A DNA stretch of 64,000 nucleotides from Geobacter sp. UBA5730. Lineage in GTDB: Bacteria > Desulfobacterota > Desulfuromonadia > Geobacterales > Pseudopelobacteraceae. Each line of letters begins with the position of its first letter. Positions within the stretch are counted from its first letter, which is position 1. The notes below the pieces were generated by a model. That model was given only the letters and a program-made list of their open reading frames with translations. It did not search any database and was not told the origin of the DNA. The DNA is taken from contig DIGE01000014.1 of the NCBI GenBank assembly GCA_002419465.1, positions 496,001 to 560,000 on the forward strand, in the 5' to 3' direction. A program made the position numbers and the translations under genes. Shown piece after piece: positions 32,255 through 41,223 of the stretch.

Positions 32255-33832
32255 TCAACATTGCAGTTGTTCCGCTATCGTATCCGCCACACGTACCCCG
32301 TCCAGAGCGGCCGACATGATCCCGCCGGCATAGCCGGCCCCCTCGCCGCAGGGGTAGAGCCCCCGCAGGCTGGGGGATTGCAAATCCTCGCCCCGCAGAA
32401 TCCGCAGGGGGGCCGAGGTGCGGGTCTCTACCCCGGTCAGGCTGGCTTCGGCGGTCACAAATCCCTTCAATTTCCTGCCAAACGAATCGATACCTTCCCG
32501 CAGCGTGCTGCTGACATAGCTCGGCAGTACCGTGGTCAGGTCGGTCTCCGCACAGCCTGGCCGGTAGCTGGAGGCAGAGCTGCCCCGGCCTTGTCCCAGA
32601 AAAGCCAGCAGGTTCTGAGCCGGGGCGTGGTAGCTACGGCCGCCAGCTTCAAAGGCCAACCGTTCCCACTGCTGCTGGAAACGTACCCCGGCCAGCGGAT
32701 CAGCGCCGTCAAAGTCATCCGGTCTGACATTGACCACCAGGGCGCTGTTGGCGTAGCCTGAATCCCTTCCCAGATTGCTCATGCCGTTGGTGACCACCAT
32801 CCCCTCTTCCGAAGAACTGGCAATTACCAGGCCGCCGGGGCACATGCAGAAGGAGTAACAACTGCGGCCGGTAGTGGCGTTATTGTAGGTCAGGGCATAG
32901 TCGGCCCTGGGCAGGGCCGGATGGGGCTGGCCGTACTGGATCCGGTCAATCAGCGTCTGAAGATGTTCCACCCGCAGTCCGATGGCGAACGGTTTCGGTT
33001 CCATCGGCAGCTGTTGCTGTGCCAGGGCCGCGTAGGTGTCGCGGGCGCTGTGGCCGATGGCCAGTATCAGATGACGGCAGGGGAGTTCGTCCAGGCTGTT
33101 GCAGCGTACGGCAGCAATCCGGCCATCACTGCTGACCAGGTCAGTCAGGCAGGTGGAGAAGCGGATGTCGCAACCACGCGTCTGGAGCGTGCTGCGAATG
33201 GCGGCGACAACGGTCCGCAAACGATCGGTGCCGACATGGGGTTTGGCCTGATAGCGGATTTCAGCTGGTGCGCCGAACTGCACGAGCTGCTCCAGCACCC
33301 AGGCGGTGTTGGGGTCCCGCAGGCGACAGGTCAGCTTGCCGTCCGAAAAGGTGCCGGCCCCGCCTTCGCCGAACTGGACGTTGCTCTCGCGGTCCAGGCT
33401 GCCCTCTCGCCAAAAGCGGGCCACATCCTGCACTCGTTGTTCCACCGGCTTGCCCCGTTCCAGCAGAGTGGCTGCGATACCGTATGCTGTCAGCCGCAGG
33501 GCGCAGAACAGGCCAGCCGGTCCCATGCCGGCAATCACGACCGGTTCGCGGTGCACAGCGGTGCTGAAGCTCTGCACAGGCTCTGGCGAAAGCCGTTCGA
33601 GGTTTGGTATCTCCTGGTGTCTGGACCAGAACCTTTCTTCATCAGCCAGATCGAAGGCAACGCTGTACACCAGTAGTACCCTTGGTTTTTTGCGGGCGTC
33701 CACCCCCTTGCGCAGGATGCGGAACTCAAGCAGCGCGGCGGGCGGGAGACCGCAGGCGTGCGCCGCCAGGGCAGGCAGCCGGCCCTCGTCGTCACCGGGA
33801 CGCAGAGTCAGATTTCGCAGGACAAAGCTCAT
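32255..33832 (-). CDS. FAD-dependent oxidoreductase, COG2509 type
   Basis: This 525-aa flavoprotein belongs to the COG2509 'FAD-dependent dehydrogenase' group. A short N-terminal domain (about residues 1-85) precedes the Rossmann FAD site IAGMGPAGLFCALRL; QFGEGGAGTFSDGKL and the closing LYPCGEGAGYAGGIMSAALDG are characteristic. The family is widespread but its substrate is unknown. It is the last gene of a five-gene minus-strand unit; its start is three bases after the stop of the response regulator at 33836-34246. Confidence 0.9.
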   Translation of the reverse strand: MSFVLRNLTLRPGDDEGRLPALAAHACGLPPAALLEFRILRKGVDARKKPRVLLVYSVAFDLADEERFWSRHQEIPNLERLSPEPVQSFSTAVHREPVVIAGMGPAGLFCALRLTAYGIAATLLERGKPVEQRVQDVARFWREGSLDRESNVQFGEGGAGTFSDGKLTCRLRDPNTAWVLEQLVQFGAPAEIRYQAKPHVGTDRLRTVVAAIRSTLQTRGCDIRFSTCLTDLVSSDGRIAAVRCNSLDELPCRHLILAIGHSARDTYAALAQQQLPMEPKPFAIGLRVEHLQTLIDRIQYGQPHPALPRADYALTYNNATTGRSCYSFCMCPGGLVIASSSEEGMVVTNGMSNLGRDSGYANSALVVNVRPDDFDGADPLAGVRFQQQWERLAFEAGGRSYHAPAQNLLAFLGQGRGSSASSYRPGCAETDLTTVLPSYVSSTLREGIDSFGRKLKGFVTAEASLTGVETRTSAPLRILRGEDLQSPSLRGLYPCGEGAGYAGGIMSAALDGVRVADTIAEQLQC

Positions 33833-33835
33833 TAT

Positions 33836-34246
33836 TCAGTCAGGGTTGGCCGGTTGTTGTACGTTGCGGGTAAGCAGTTGTTCCACCAGGATGACGATAT
33901 CCAGCGGGCTGCAGGTTTTGGGAATATGATAGCTGGCCCCCATATCGGGCGGATCGTGCTCATGGGGAGCCTCCTGGAACATGGAGGTCAGCAGGATCAG
34001 GATCGGTGGCTGGTCACCGGCCCGGCGACGAATCTCCATGCAGGTGCTGACACCTCCCATCCGCGGCATCAGCAGGTCGGTGATCACCACCTGGGGCAGC
34101 TTGTCCAGATAGACCTTGAGTCCCTCGATGCCGTCATGGGCACTGAACACCACAAAACCGTTTTCACGGAACGCCCCGCAGAGCAGTTGCAGAAAAAACG
34201 GATCGTCATCGATAATCAGGACCGTGGCAGGCGGTACGGTGGTCAT
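33836..34246 (-). CDS. Single-domain response regulator
   Basis: This 136-aa stand-alone receiver domain has the acidic pocket DDDP near residue 13, phosphoacceptor Asp in VVITDLLMPRMGG (about residue 57), the switch residue in LLTSMF, and the conserved Lys in IPKTCSP. There is no output domain, so it probably signals by protein contact. It follows the hybrid histidine kinase by 20 bases, making the kinase a likely phosphodonor. Confidence 0.88.
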   Translation of the reverse strand: MTTVPPATVLIIDDDPFFLQLLCGAFRENGFVVFSAHDGIEGLKVYLDKLPQVVITDLLMPRMGGVSTCMEIRRRAGDQPPILILLTSMFQEAPHEHDPPDMGASYHIPKTCSPLDIVILVEQLLTRNVQQPANPD

Positions 34247-34266
34247 CAGGCATCTCCGGAGGCAGG

Positions 34267-35463
34267 TCAGGCCAGGAAGGCCGGGAAGGTAACCCGGAAG
34301 GTGGTACCCTGCGTCGAGGTCTTCTCAATGGTCACATCACCGTGGTACAGCCGTGCGATCCTGCGTACCACCGGCAGACCGATGCCGGTGCCGCGGCTCT
34401 TGGTGGTGAAAAACGGCTCAAAGACGGTCTCCAGCAGTTCTTCGCGGATACCGCCCCCGGTGTCGCTCACCCGGACCATGATTCGACCTGATGCGCTGCT
34501 GATCTCGATGGCCAGCCGTCCACCCTGGGGCATTTCTTCCAGGGCGTTCAGAAACAGATTGGTAAAGATCTGCTCCAGCTCAGCCGGGTCAGCCTTGACG
34601 GGTGGTGGCGTGGCAGCGCACTGCAAGCTTATCGTTATGCGGCGAGCCTCGATTTGTGGGGCGAATACCGCCAGAGCCGACTGGATCACCTGGTCAACCT
34701 GGACGTCGGGCTGGATGGTGCGACTACGGCCAGCAGCGTCCACCAGCCTGCGGATGATGCCGTCAATCCGGTCCACTTCTTTGAGGGTCTTGTCCAGGTA
34801 GTCTTGCTGTTCTTCATCCTCGATCCCCTGGCGGAGCAGCTGGGTAAACAGGGCGATGGAGTTCAGCGGGTTACGGATCTCGTGGGCCATCCCGGCCGAA
34901 AGGTAGCCCAGGGCGGCCAGCTTTTCAGTCTGGGCGATCTCGGTCTGTGCCCGTTGCAACGCCTCGCTCTTTTCCCGGACCCGTCCCTGCAACTCCCGGT
35001 TCCAGGTTTCGATTTCCAGCAACAGCCGCTCCCGCTCGGTTTGCAGTGCCCGGTTGGCCAGCTCAATCTCCCGCAACCGCAGCACCCCGTCGACCCGTTC
35101 CAGCAGCGTGCGGTTGTTGAACGGCTTTAAGAGGTATTCAGCCGCACCGGCCTTCATCAGTTCAACGACGATCTCTTCGCTGCCCTGGCCGGAGAACATG
35201 ATTACGTAAGTGGCGGGAAACTGTTCCCTGATCGTGCATAATGCCGACAAACCGTCCAGGTCTGGCAGCATGTAGTCCATTAACACCAGTTCAGGCCGTT
35301 GGCGGGCAATCAGGGTAATCGCGGTGCGGGCATCGGTGGCGGTGGCAACACGATAGCCGCGCCGGGTCAGCAGGAACGAAACCAGTTCCAGGATGGCGGT
35401 ATCATCATCAACGACGACGATGCTGGCGATCGGCACTGCTGGATCGGCGGCATCTCTGGTCAT
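34267..35463 (-). CDS. Receiver-histidine kinase hybrid protein
   Basis: This cytoplasmic signalling kinase of 398 aa has an N-terminal receiver domain (VVVDDDTA, phosphoacceptor in VLMDYMLPDLDG, Lys in LLKPFNN). A coiled coil (about residues 125-165) follows, then a HisKA dimerisation helix with the phosphohistidine in SAGMAHEIRNPLNSI. The HATPase domain has NLFLNALEEMPQGG, DTGGGIREEL and GTGIGLPVVRR. No transmembrane helix is present, so it senses through its own receiver. It may act on the two stand-alone receivers in the same operon. Confidence 0.9.
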   Translation of the reverse strand: MTRDAADPAVPIASIVVVDDDTAILELVSFLLTRRGYRVATATDARTAITLIARQRPELVLMDYMLPDLDGLSALCTIREQFPATYVIMFSGQGSEEIVVELMKAGAAEYLLKPFNNRTLLERVDGVLRLREIELANRALQTERERLLLEIETWNRELQGRVREKSEALQRAQTEIAQTEKLAALGYLSAGMAHEIRNPLNSIALFTQLLRQGIEDEEQQDYLDKTLKEVDRIDGIIRRLVDAAGRSRTIQPDVQVDQVIQSALAVFAPQIEARRITISLQCAATPPPVKADPAELEQIFTNLFLNALEEMPQGGRLAIEISSASGRIMVRVSDTGGGIREELLETVFEPFFTTKSRGTGIGLPVVRRIARLYHGDVTIEKTSTQGTTFRVTFPAFLA

Positions 35464-35471
35464 AACGGCAA

Positions 35472-35924
35472 TCAGACAGCGTTGGCGAGGCGGATGGTCA
35501 GGACCGGGCAGGGAGCGCTGCGCACCACCCGTTCAGCGGTGCTGCCGAAGATCAGGTGGTCCAGGCCACTGCGGCCATGGGTGCCGATCACGATTAAAGA
35601 AGCGTTCTGCTCCTGGGCAATCCGGTTAATCTCCTCAAAAGGGACACCGGTCACGATAGTTGTGGTGAAGTTGCTGAACTCTGCCAGGTTTTCCTTGCAG
35701 AATGTGTCCAGCATGGTGGCAGCGCCGTCGGCGATCTCTTGTTCCAGTTGTTCAAAGGAGATGTGCGGCACATAGAAACCGCGCAGGTCCACCGGCTCAT
35801 TGATGACGTGCAGCACCTGCAAGGAGGCGTCGAATTTACGGGCCAGGGTCAGGGCATAGGCGCAGGCTTCCTTGGAACAGTCAGAGAAATCGGTGGCTAC
35901 CAGTATTTTGGTAAATGCTTTCAT
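35472..35924 (-). CDS. Universal stress protein (UspA family)
   Basis: This 150-aa UspA-fold protein begins ILVATDFSDCSKEACAYAL. It carries the ATP-binding signature GTHGRSGLDHLIFGSTAERVVRSAPCPVL near the C-terminus (G-x2-G-x9-G-S/T), placing it with nucleotide-binding Usps. These proteins help survival during starvation or oxidative stress. It sits inside an operon of receivers and a kinase, with 18 and 8 bases to its neighbours, so its expression is tied to that signalling unit. Confidence 0.92.
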   Translation of the reverse strand: MKAFTKILVATDFSDCSKEACAYALTLARKFDASLQVLHVINEPVDLRGFYVPHISFEQLEQEIADGAATMLDTFCKENLAEFSNFTTTIVTGVPFEEINRIAQEQNASLIVIGTHGRSGLDHLIFGSTAERVVRSAPCPVLTIRLANAV

Positions 35925-35942
35925 GGCAATCTCTCCCCGGTG

Positions 35943-36320
35943 TCACGGCGATTTGTGAAACATCTTGTGCATGAGCTTTTTAAGTTCGTCAAGTTTGACC
36001 GGCTTGTTAAGATACTCGAAGGCCCCCAGATTCAGGGCCTCAAGGTAGGATTCCACCTCGCCGTAGGCGGTGATCATGATCACATTGCTGGCAGGTTGCT
36101 CCCGGTTCAGCTCTCGCAAAAAGGTCAAGCCGTTCATGACCGGCATGTTCAGGTCGGTGATGATCAGTTCAACCGGCTGATTGCGGATTTGTGAGAGTGC
36201 CTCGCTGCCGTTGGCAGCGGTTTTGACATCGTAGCCCTCGCGAGCCAGCAAACGGGTCAGGGCCAGACGGGTATTCTCCTCATCATCGACAACCAGTATT
36301 CTTTTTTGCAGTTCAGACAC
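35943..36320 (-). CDS. Stand-alone response regulator, first gene of the operon
   Basis: This 125-aa receiver domain has all key residues: VVDDEEN at the N-terminus, phospho-Asp in IITDLNMPVMNG (about residue 56), Thr in MITAYGE and Lys in YLNKPVK. There is no output domain. A clear promoter lies 35 bp upstream (36355-36382), so it heads the RR-Usp-kinase-RR-oxidoreductase operon. Confidence 0.9.
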   Translation of the reverse strand: MSELQKRILVVDDEENTRLALTRLLAREGYDVKTAANGSEALSQIRNQPVELIITDLNMPVMNGLTFLRELNREQPASNVIMITAYGEVESYLEALNLGAFEYLNKPVKLDELKKLMHKMFHKSP

Positions 36321-36354
36321 AGCTGACTCCGTTGGTGTAATACAGACACTACAG

Positions 36355-36382
36355 AGTCTAGCATGGAGTCCGGGCGTGTCAA
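36355..36382 (-). promoter_or_regulatory. Promoter of the response-regulator/Usp/kinase operon
   Basis: On the minus strand consensus TTGACA (36382-36377) and TAGACT (36360-36355) are 16 bp apart, giving a start near 36348 and a short leader. Confidence 0.72.
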
Positions 36383-36508
36383 GGTCCGCAGCTTGACCGT
36401 GTACGACAAAGTTTTGAGACAGCCGTGCAACAAATCCTGGTGACGATCAACATCAGGTTGACAATGATCGGTGTACCATACCGCCGATCCTCGGGGGGGT
36501 CCAGTTAT

Positions 36509-37297
36509 TCAGCGCCTGACGCCGTGTGTGTCAACGGTGATCGTGGGGGATGCGGTTGCTTTGAACGGTTTGCCGTTCAGCTCCAGCTCAACGCCTGCCG
36601 GATCGCTCAACTCCAGGCTGATGGTCCGGTCAGCCTTCCACTCGATCAGGTCACCGGCAGTCAATTCATAGGCCTGGGTGACAGACTCGTCCATGGTGAT
36701 GACCAGATTGCTCTTGCGTAGCGCCTTCAGCCGCACCATGACACCGGACAACACGGGTGGTTGAGCTGCCGTGACGGTTAGTGGTTCGGGTGTGGCCGGT
36801 AGTGCAGGGTCGCCCGGAGCCGGAACCTGTGCGCTGGACTGCGGTGGCTGGACTATGGCAACCGGCGTCGGTGCAGCCGGGCGCACGGCCGGCGGGTCAG
36901 CGGGCCGCATCACCAGCGCCAGGACAATGATAGCCGTCAACAGCACCGCTGGTAACACCAGCCGTTGCCAGCGCAACCGGCCCCGCTCGAGCAGCTGTTC
37001 CTGCTGGTAAGCAACTGCGTCCTCTTCGGTCTGCTCAGGCTGCAACAGCTGCACCAGTTCATCGGCATGCAGGCCCAGATGTTTGGCGTAGATGCGCAGA
37101 AAGCCTTTCCGGTAGGCCGGGCTGGCAAATTCTGCGTGGCGGTCATCTTCCAGAGCCCGCAGATAGTTTTTGCCGATCTTGGTGGCTTCAGCCGCATCCT
37201 CAATCGACATATTGTGAAACTCGCGGCAGCGCCGCAAAATAGGCCCTGGGGTCTGTGGGGGGTGCTCTGCTTCCTGGACGGCTTGATCTGGCTCCAT
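36509..37297 (-). CDS. RodZ-like helix-turn-helix membrane protein
   Basis: This 262-aa protein has the RodZ layout. A cytoplasmic helix-turn-helix domain (about residues 20-90, SIEDAAEATKIGKNYLRALEDD) is followed by one TM helix (about residues 112-130), a Pro/Ala/Val-rich linker and a periplasmic DUF4115 beta domain (VRLKALRKSNLVITMDES...). RodZ links MreB to the wall-synthesis machinery and sets rod shape. AGGAG precedes the start, eight bases after the TPR gene stop. It is the last gene of a long minus-strand operon. It is slightly shorter than E. coli RodZ (337 aa). Confidence 0.85.
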   Translation of the reverse strand: MEPDQAVQEAEHPPQTPGPILRRCREFHNMSIEDAAEATKIGKNYLRALEDDRHAEFASPAYRKGFLRIYAKHLGLHADELVQLLQPEQTEEDAVAYQQEQLLERGRLRWQRLVLPAVLLTAIIVLALVMRPADPPAVRPAAPTPVAIVQPPQSSAQVPAPGDPALPATPEPLTVTAAQPPVLSGVMVRLKALRKSNLVITMDESVTQAYELTAGDLIEWKADRTISLELSDPAGVELELNGKPFKATASPTITVDTHGVRR

Positions 37298-37305
37298 GGC
37301 GGCTC

Positions 37306-38049
37306 CTACTTGAGCAGTTCCAGATATTCTCGTGCACTGCGGCTGATCTCGGACTCGGGGGCTAACCGCAGCACCTCGCGGAAGGCGTTGCGGGCCGCGA
37401 CCAGATCGCTCTTCATCAGGGCCAGGCCCAGGTAGTAGTGGGCGGAGGCATACTCCGGGTAAAACTCCAGAGCTTTGCGATATTCAGCAACAGCCTGGGG
37501 GATTTTTTCCTGTGCAGTCAGCACCCGTCCGATGGCCACTCTGACAACCGGGTCACGGGGTTTCATGGCGCGGACAATGTTCAACTCTTCCAGGGCCTTG
37601 GGGTAGTCGCCCTTACCCAGGTAGGCCAGCCCCAGGTTGATGGTGGCATTGTCATGCTGTTCGTAGAGCAGGTCGTCTTTGACGATCTTGAACTGCTGGA
37701 TGGCATTATCCCAGCGTTGCAGCTCCAGGTAGGTAAATCCCAGGTCATTGCGTGCCCTGGAATAGTCGGGTTTGAGGGCGATGGTCTTCAGAAATTTTTG
37801 TTCAGCCAGGTCAGGGCGGCGTTTGCCAAGATACGCCAGCCCAAGGTTGTAGAGGATATCGGGGTTGTCAGATTCGAGTTTTTCCGCTTCCAGCAGTTCC
37901 TGCAAGGCAACGGTGTAGTTGCGCTCCCCCAGGTGTGAAAGGCCCATCTGAAGATGGTAAGAGGCTGTTTTTCCGGCAGGTGAGGTGGCAACGCAGCCTG
38001 CCACGGTCAGGGACAGCAACAGGGTCAGCAACAGGGTGAGACGATGCAT
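37306..38049 (-). CDS. TPR lipoprotein, PilF/PilW-like
   Basis: This 247-aa lipoprotein has its lipobox at TVAGC and at least five tetratricopeptide repeats, for example NPDILYNLGLAYLGKRRPDLAEQKFLKTIAL and SRARNDLGFTYLELQRWDNAIQQF. It resembles PilF/PilW, which helps PilQ secretin assembly in type IV pili, though other TPR lipoproteins look similar. GGAGGGA fixes the ATG at 38049; an upstream in-frame start lacks a lipoprotein signal at its N-terminus. It lies between pfkB and rodZ. Confidence 0.82.
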   Translation of the reverse strand: MHRLTLLLTLLLSLTVAGCVATSPAGKTASYHLQMGLSHLGERNYTVALQELLEAEKLESDNPDILYNLGLAYLGKRRPDLAEQKFLKTIALKPDYSRARNDLGFTYLELQRWDNAIQQFKIVKDDLLYEQHDNATINLGLAYLGKGDYPKALEELNIVRAMKPRDPVVRVAIGRVLTAQEKIPQAVAEYRKALEFYPEYASAHYYLGLALMKSDLVAARNAFREVLRLAPESEISRSAREYLELLK

Positions 38050-38134
38050 GCAATCCCTCCAGATCGGGATAACCGTGCGAAACGGCATGCGAACCGTAAC
38101 AAATGCCGACACGGTTGTCAATCAACGCTCAGTG

Positions 38135-39055
38135 TCAGCTTGCAGGTGATAGCTCGCGGAAGGTGGTCAGTCGGCGGAAGCTGCGATAGCGGGCCTCGAT
38201 CTCGCGGTATTCCAGGCGTTTCATCCGCTCCAGACTGAAATCCTCTACGTTGAAAGAGGCCATCACCGAGCCGAATACCAGCGCCTGGCGAATGCCTTCC
38301 TCGCTCAAATCGCCGGTGTTGGCCAGATAGCCGATGAAGCCGCCGGCAAAGGTGTCACCGGCGCCGGTGGGGTCAAAGACCTCTTCCAGCGGGTAGGCCG
38401 GGGCGGCGAAGACTGAATCGTTGCTAAACATCAGCACGCCGTACTCACCCCGCTTGATCACCAACCGTTTGCACCCCAGCGCGATGATCTGGCGGGCGGC
38501 CTTGACCAGGTTGGGCTCACCGGTCAGCATGCGGGCTTCGCCCTCGTTGATGATCACGATATCCACCCGTTTGATGACCTCTTTCAGGGCGGCCGGTTTG
38601 GAGGATATCCAGAAATTCATGCTGTCGCAGGCCACCAGACAGGGCTTTTTGACCTGATCCAGCACCGCCAGCTGCAGTTCGGGGTCGATGTTGGCCAGAA
38701 ACAGCACGTCGGTGTTGCGGTAAGCTTCAGGCAGTTGCGGTTTAAACTCCAGCAGCACGTTCAGCTGGGTGTCCAGGGTCTGGGCCTCGTTTAAGTCATA
38801 GCCGTACTTGCCGGTCCAGTGAAAGGTCTTGCCCGGCAGCCGTTGCAGACCCTGCAGGTCGATCTCCCGCGATTTCAGAAAGCGGATATGCTCCTCGGGA
38901 AAGTCTTCACCCACTACCGCCACCAGCGAGACCTCGCTGAAGAAGCTGGCCGAGGTGGAGAAGTAGGTGGCCGAACCGCCCAGTACGTTCTCACCTTTGC
39001 CAAAGGGGGTTTCCACGGTATCAAAGGCCACAGTGCCGACAACGACGATGCCCAT
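38135..39055 (-). CDS. PfkB-family carbohydrate/nucleoside kinase
   Basis: This 306-aa ribokinase-like enzyme has GGSATYFSTSASFF near the N-terminus and the catalytic signature DPTGAGDTFAGGFIGYL near residue 245 (Asp base in GAGD). Family members phosphorylate sugars or nucleosides. Its start is four bases after the mtnP stop, which suggests a role in the same purine/ribose salvage, for example as an adenosine or sugar kinase. Substrate choice cannot be read from the sequence. Confidence 0.85.
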   Translation of the reverse strand: MGIVVVGTVAFDTVETPFGKGENVLGGSATYFSTSASFFSEVSLVAVVGEDFPEEHIRFLKSREIDLQGLQRLPGKTFHWTGKYGYDLNEAQTLDTQLNVLLEFKPQLPEAYRNTDVLFLANIDPELQLAVLDQVKKPCLVACDSMNFWISSKPAALKEVIKRVDIVIINEGEARMLTGEPNLVKAARQIIALGCKRLVIKRGEYGVLMFSNDSVFAAPAYPLEEVFDPTGAGDTFAGGFIGYLANTGDLSEEGIRQALVFGSVMASFNVEDFSLERMKRLEYREIEARYRSFRRLTTFRELSPAS

Positions 39056-39059
39056 CGGG

Positions 39060-39923
39060 TTACACTCCTTGTTTCAGGTACTTGCCAACGATTGGTCCAA
39101 GCTTCTCAGCGGTCTCGGCCGGGATCAGCGTCCGGTCGGTGACGATGGCGTGCTGCATGGCAGAGGCGCAGGAGCAGCTACGCTCGGCAACGGCAGCATG
39201 GATCGCCTGACGGATGATCTCTTTGGCCATGGTGACGTTCTGGTGCATGACGGCCAAAATTGCATCGACGGTGACATCCTCATGGGAGTCATGCCAGCAA
39301 TCGTAATCAGTAGAAAGGGCGATCACGCCATAGCAGATCTCAGCCTCACGGGCCAGTTTGGCCTCGGTCAGGTTGGTCATGCCGATGATGTCGCCCCCCA
39401 GGCTACGGTACATGAATGATTCAGCCCGGCTGGAAAAAGCCGGTCCTTCCATGCAGATGTAGGTGCCGCCGCGGTGTACCGTGGCGCCGGCACCCAGGGC
39501 CGCCCTGGACAGGGTGTTCGACAGGCAGGCGCAGGTGGGGTCGGCAAAGCCGGCATGGGCCACGATCCCCTCGCCGAAGAAGCTATCCCTGCGAAGTCCT
39601 CTGGTGCGATCGATAAACTGGTCCGGGATCACGATATGGCCGGGCACGATGGCCTCTTTCAGGCTACCCACCGCCGATACCGAGATGATCCGTTCCACTC
39701 CCAGGGTTTTCATGCCGTAGATATTGGCCCGGTAGTTGACTTCGGAGGGCAGATGGCGGTGCCCCCGGCCATGGCGGGGCAGGAATGCCAGTTGTACGCC
39801 GTTCAGCACACCGGTGATGAATTCATCCGAAGGATCGCCAAAGGGTGTCTGAAGGCGGACCCGTTCGACCTGTTCCAACCCTTCCATCTCATACAGACCA
39901 CTGCCGCCGATCACACCGATCAT
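39060..39923 (-). CDS. mtnP: S-methyl-5'-thioadenosine phosphorylase
   Basis: This 287-aa MtnP cleaves methylthioadenosine with phosphate to adenine and 5-methylthioribose-1-phosphate, the substrate of MtnA (22922-23953). The trimeric purine-nucleoside phosphorylase motifs are present: IGVIGGSGLYEMEG, phosphate-binding RHGRGHRHLPSEVNYRAN, and ICMEGPAFSSRAESFMYRSLGGDIIGMTNLTEAKLARE. Its start overlaps the diguanylate cyclase stop by four bases (ATGA). A kinase gene follows. Confidence 0.95.
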   Translation of the reverse strand: MIGVIGGSGLYEMEGLEQVERVRLQTPFGDPSDEFITGVLNGVQLAFLPRHGRGHRHLPSEVNYRANIYGMKTLGVERIISVSAVGSLKEAIVPGHIVIPDQFIDRTRGLRRDSFFGEGIVAHAGFADPTCACLSNTLSRAALGAGATVHRGGTYICMEGPAFSSRAESFMYRSLGGDIIGMTNLTEAKLAREAEICYGVIALSTDYDCWHDSHEDVTVDAILAVMHQNVTMAKEIIRQAIHAAVAERSCSCASAMQHAIVTDRTLIPAETAEKLGPIVGKYLKQGV

Positions 39924-41218
39924 ACCGGTTGTTCCTCCTTGCCTGACAGTCCTTGTTGTTCATGTTGCTTTTTGCGCAGCAGCTTTTCAGCGGCCATGGC
40001 CGCTGCCGCCTCGCGCTGGGCGCGTTGCAGTTCGCTGGCGGTGTGAGCCGTGCCGGCTCCCATGCAGAGAAAAACCTCAGGCTGCGACTTGGAGGCCGTA
40101 GCCAGTTCGTTGCGAAAGCGGATCAGGGTGGCTGTGGTCTGTTGCTCGTCCATACCCGGCAGGATAATGGCAAACCCATCACCGCCGGTGCGGGCCACCA
40201 GATCTTCAGCCCGAAACGCCTGCCGCAGCAGCCGGGCGGTCTTCATCAGCAGCAGGTCGCCCTCTTCGCGCCCCAGCTGATCGTTGAGCTGCTGCAGGTT
40301 GTCCAGCGAAGCGATCACCAGACTGACCGGGAACCTGCGTCCACGGGACAGACGATCGATTTCGGTGTCGAAGTAGGCCCGGTTGTAGAGCCCGGTCATC
40401 GGGTCGTTGACGGTCAGGTAGGCCAGCTGCTGTTCCCGCTGACGGCGCTCCGAAACGTCGTGGCCGACGCTCAGGATCTCGGTCAGGTTGCCCCTGGTAT
40501 CATAACCGGGGGTGTTGGTCCAGGAGATCCAGACCCGGCTGCCGTCCCAGCGGCAGTTTTCATACTCGGCGGTGGGAAACAGCTCGGGATTGCTGCCGAT
40601 CTGTGCGATCAGTTCGCGCAGGTTCTGGCCGGTACTTTCGCCTTCGGGAACAATGCTTCCCACCAGGTGGCGTCCCACCAGTTCTTCGGGCAGGAATCCG
40701 AAAAATTCGCAGATATGGGCGTTGGCAAAGGTGATGATGCCTTCCCCGGACCAGCGTAGAATAAAACTGTTGGTTCGCTCCACCAGCTCGCGGTAGTTAC
40801 GTTCGCTCTGCCACATCCGGTCTTCAACCCGCACCCGGTCGGTAACATCCCGGATTGCTCCCTGAAAGCCGATCGGAGTGCCATCGGCGCCCCGTACCAG
40901 GTTGACCGTGACCTCACTGTGCACAATCCGTCCGGTTGCGTGCTGAAACTGTAGCTCCAGCAGCCGGTGACGGGGCTGTTTTGCCGGCTCCTCCGCCGTC
41001 ACCCGGTCATGCAGCCGGGCTGCTGCGAACTCCCGCGAATTCGGGGCCAACAGGTCCAGCAGGCAACTCCCTATCAGGCTGTCCGGCGCATAGCCCAGGG
41101 TGTTGCTCGCAGCAGAACTGATGTAGCTGATCTGTAGCTCCAGATCGGTCTGCCAGATCACCTCGACACTGTTTTCCACCAAGAGACGGAACCGTTCCTC
41201 CTGTTTTGCGGATGTCAT
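39920..41218 (-). CDS. PAS-PAS-GGDEF protein with a degenerate active-site motif
   Basis: This 432-aa cytoplasmic protein has two PAS domains (about residues 8-125 and 140-255, the first with EVIWQTDLELQISYISSAASNTLGY). A GGDEF domain begins with DPMTGLYNRAYFDTEI. The active-site signature reads ARTGGDGFAIILPG, i.e. GGDGF instead of GGDEF/GGEEF, while the inhibitory I-site RAED five residues before it is kept. The missing catalytic glutamate suggests little or no cyclase activity, so it may be a c-di-GMP receptor. AGGAGTAA precedes the start, which directly follows the V4R gene. Confidence 0.88.
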   Translation of the reverse strand: MTSAKQEERFRLLVENSVEVIWQTDLELQISYISSAASNTLGYAPDSLIGSCLLDLLAPNSREFAAARLHDRVTAEEPAKQPRHRLLELQFQHATGRIVHSEVTVNLVRGADGTPIGFQGAIRDVTDRVRVEDRMWQSERNYRELVERTNSFILRWSGEGIITFANAHICEFFGFLPEELVGRHLVGSIVPEGESTGQNLRELIAQIGSNPELFPTAEYENCRWDGSRVWISWTNTPGYDTRGNLTEILSVGHDVSERRQREQQLAYLTVNDPMTGLYNRAYFDTEIDRLSRGRRFPVSLVIASLDNLQQLNDQLGREEGDLLLMKTARLLRQAFRAEDLVARTGGDGFAIILPGMDEQQTTATLIRFRNELATASKSQPEVFLCMGAGTAHTASELQRAQREAAAAMAAEKLLRKKQHEQQGLSGKEEQPV

Positions 41219-41223
41219 GTCGG

